DNA of 64,000 nt, from the NCBI RefSeq assembly GCF_013307205.1, contig NZ_CP028940.1, forward strand, positions 481,683-545,682. Reading direction: 5' to 3'. Made by a program: the position numbers and the translations under genes. Of the stretch, positions 62,709 through 64,000 are shown one piece after another; position 1 is the first letter of the stretch; the number at the start of each line of letters is the position of its first letter. The notes beneath the pieces are model-generated. The model made no database searches. It saw nothing but the letters and a program-made list of their open reading frames with translations, and was not told the origin of the DNA. This DNA comes from Polynucleobacter arcticus. Lineage in GTDB: Bacteria; Pseudomonadota; Gammaproteobacteria; Burkholderiales; Burkholderiaceae.

Positions 62709-63638
62709 GTGCTTAATCGAATCGTTGAAATCGCCGAAGACCAGCGATACCTTTCGGTGTTACGAGGATTCATGGTTATTGAAAGTACAGGTGTCGAGCG
62801 AAGGGAATTAGGCCGGATCCCTTTAGATGATATTGGGGCAGTAATTGCAAATGCACACGGCTTAAGTTACACAAATAATTTGCTAGTTGCTTTGGCTGAG
62901 CGTGGAGCACCATTTGTTTTATGCGGGTCAAACCATAATGTTGTTGGGATGCTATTTTCTGTGGACGGAAATCATCACCAAGCCAAACGCTTTGACGCGC
63001 AAATTAGAATTAGTAAGCCGATTAGAGATAGGCTATGGGCTGATGTTATTAAGTCAAAATTAGCCTGGCAAGCCGCCGTTTTAGAACGGGTCGGCTCACC
63101 TTCTGCACCCCTAAAATCCTTAGTCGGAAAAGTAAAATCTGGAGATTTTGAAAATATCGAGGCTCAGGGTGCAAGGCGCTACTGGACTCTTTTATTTGGC
63201 CCTTCTTTTAGGCGAAATCAGGAGGCTCAAGGCGCTAATGCGATGTTGAATTATGGATATACAGTATTAAGAGCTATGACCGCGCGTGCTGTGGTCGCTG
63301 CCGGCTTGCATCCTACACTTGGCCTTCACCATAGCAATGAAAGCAATCCAATGAGGCTGGTAGATGATTTAATGGAGCCCTTTAGGCCAGTCATTGATTT
63401 TAAAGTTTGGCAATTATGTCAAAAAGGCAAGATGGAGATTAATGCTATCGTCAAAAGAGAAATTGTGTTGACAATGTTTGTAGATATTGAAACGAAAGAT
63501 GGTATTTCTCCATTATCGGTTTGTATTCAAAAAGCCGCGACATCACTTGCGCAAATATATTTAGGCGAAGAAAAAAAGCTTTACTTACCCACTATATTTC
63601 CTTCTATAGAGGAATTTATGGGCGACGATGAACCCTAA
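62709..63638 (+). CDS. cas1: CRISPR integrase Cas1
   Basis: A 309-residue Cas1 of type II that integrates new spacers with Cas2. An N-terminal beta domain covers about 1-75. The catalytic helical domain has Glu151 in EAQGARRYW, His207/208 in LGLHHSNESNP and Asp220 in DDLMEPFRP, the metal-binding triad. The start is a GTG, nine bases after the cas9 stop, with only a weak ribosome binding site, suggesting translational coupling. Confidence 0.95.
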   Translation: MLNRIVEIAEDQRYLSVLRGFMVIESTGVERRELGRIPLDDIGAVIANAHGLSYTNNLLVALAERGAPFVLCGSNHNVVGMLFSVDGNHHQAKRFDAQIRISKPIRDRLWADVIKSKLAWQAAVLERVGSPSAPLKSLVGKVKSGDFENIEAQGARRYWTLLFGPSFRRNQEAQGANAMLNYGYTVLRAMTARAVVAAGLHPTLGLHHSNESNPMRLVDDLMEPFRPVIDFKVWQLCQKGKMEINAIVKREIVLTMFVDIETKDGISPLSVCIQKAATSLAQIYLGEEKKLYLPTIFPSIEEFMGDDEP

Positions 63639-63640
63639 CC

Positions 63641-63967
63641 ATGTTATCAAGCTATCGAATCATGTGGATATTTGTGATGTTTGATTTACCAGTAGTTGAA
63701 AAGAGTGAGCGTAAAGCTGCATCTGATTTTAGAAATGGGCTGCTGGATATTGGTTTTGAAATGGCTCAGTTTTCTGTATACATGCGATTTTGTTCCAGCA
63801 CTGGACAAGTAGAGACTCTCGCCAATAGGGTTGAGGCATCTCTACCAGAGGGTGGCAAAGTAAGTGTTTTACAATTTACCGACAAACAATATGAAAGGAT
63901 TATCTCTTTCAATGGTAAGTCTAAATTATCTAAAAATAAGTCCCCAGATCAGTATGATTTGTTCTAA
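63641..63967 (+). CDS. cas2: CRISPR-associated protein Cas2
   Basis: A 108-residue Cas2, the structural partner of Cas1 in spacer acquisition. The ferredoxin-like opening YRIMWIFVMFDLPV holds the conserved Asp15, and FRNGLLDIGFEMAQFSVYMRF follows. It starts two bases after the cas1 stop. Only 33 bases remain to the window edge, with no repeat yet visible. Confidence 0.95.
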   Translation: MLSSYRIMWIFVMFDLPVVEKSERKAASDFRNGLLDIGFEMAQFSVYMRFCSSTGQVETLANRVEASLPEGGKVSVLQFTDKQYERIISFNGKSKLSKNKSPDQYDLF

Positions 63968-64000
63968 AAAAACTGTAATTTTAGTTGCTAAAAAAGCGAT

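Noticed and set aside
63968..64000. First CRISPR repeat after cas2
   Set aside because: The last 33 bases show no repeated unit and no clear match to the predicted anti-repeat. The array must be beyond the edge.

Overview
The window reads as chromosomal DNA of a free-living betaproteobacterium of the family Burkholderiaceae, most likely Polynucleobacter or a close relative. This is an inference from protein resemblance and gene order (compact genome, zapA followed by 6S RNA, the purD-hemF-nadD-rsfS-rlmH-maf-rng string, Bug-type solute receptors, oxalate and malonate modules); no database search was possible.

Layout. 1-1300: the 3' part of panC, then a small secreted protein and a MarR-like regulator broken by an in-frame stop. 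1400-8130: an oxalate module with oxalyl-CoA decarboxylase, two formyl-CoA transferases, a formyltransferase-like protein and a PAS protein, headed by a Crp/Fnr regulator with a perfect Crp/Fnr-type palindrome in front of oxc. 8200-13360: a cobalamin riboswitch and a btuB-btuF-btuC-btuD vitamin B12 uptake operon ending in a terminator. 13380-15000: a small coiled-coil protein, zapA, 6S RNA and a TauE/SafE permease. 15000-19000: a malonate module (mcd, Bug-family receptor, matB). 19100-25560: lgt, holC, pepA, lptFG, a CysB-like LysR regulator and tRNA-Leu(CAA). 25700-33440: yebC and a long housekeeping string to rng and galE. 33430-37920: msbA and three LPS-core glycosyltransferases. 37950-44400: dnaE, gluQ, an rhlE-type helicase and a GlcG/HbpS-like protein. 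44500-49650: an aminotransferase divergent from a GntR regulator and a large FAD/Fe-S oxidoreductase, with two operator-like palindromes between. 49670-53870: azlCD, queG, tsaE, amiC.

53959-58018: tRNA-Lys(UUU) carries a small integrated element of about 4 kb. A 47-bp copy of the tRNA 3' end forms the far attachment site. The element encodes a P4-type tyrosine integrase, an AlpA-like excisionase, a short MobV/Pre-type HUH relaxase, an XRE regulator and two unknown envelope proteins. It appears to have separated the tRNA from its original terminator.

58020-64000: a DUF4236 protein, a lipoprotein, then a compact type II-C CRISPR-Cas locus (cas9, cas1, cas2) whose array should lie beyond the right edge. 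A candidate tracrRNA lies on the minus strand just upstream of cas9. The island and the Cas9 locus next to it are the main accessory features of the window.
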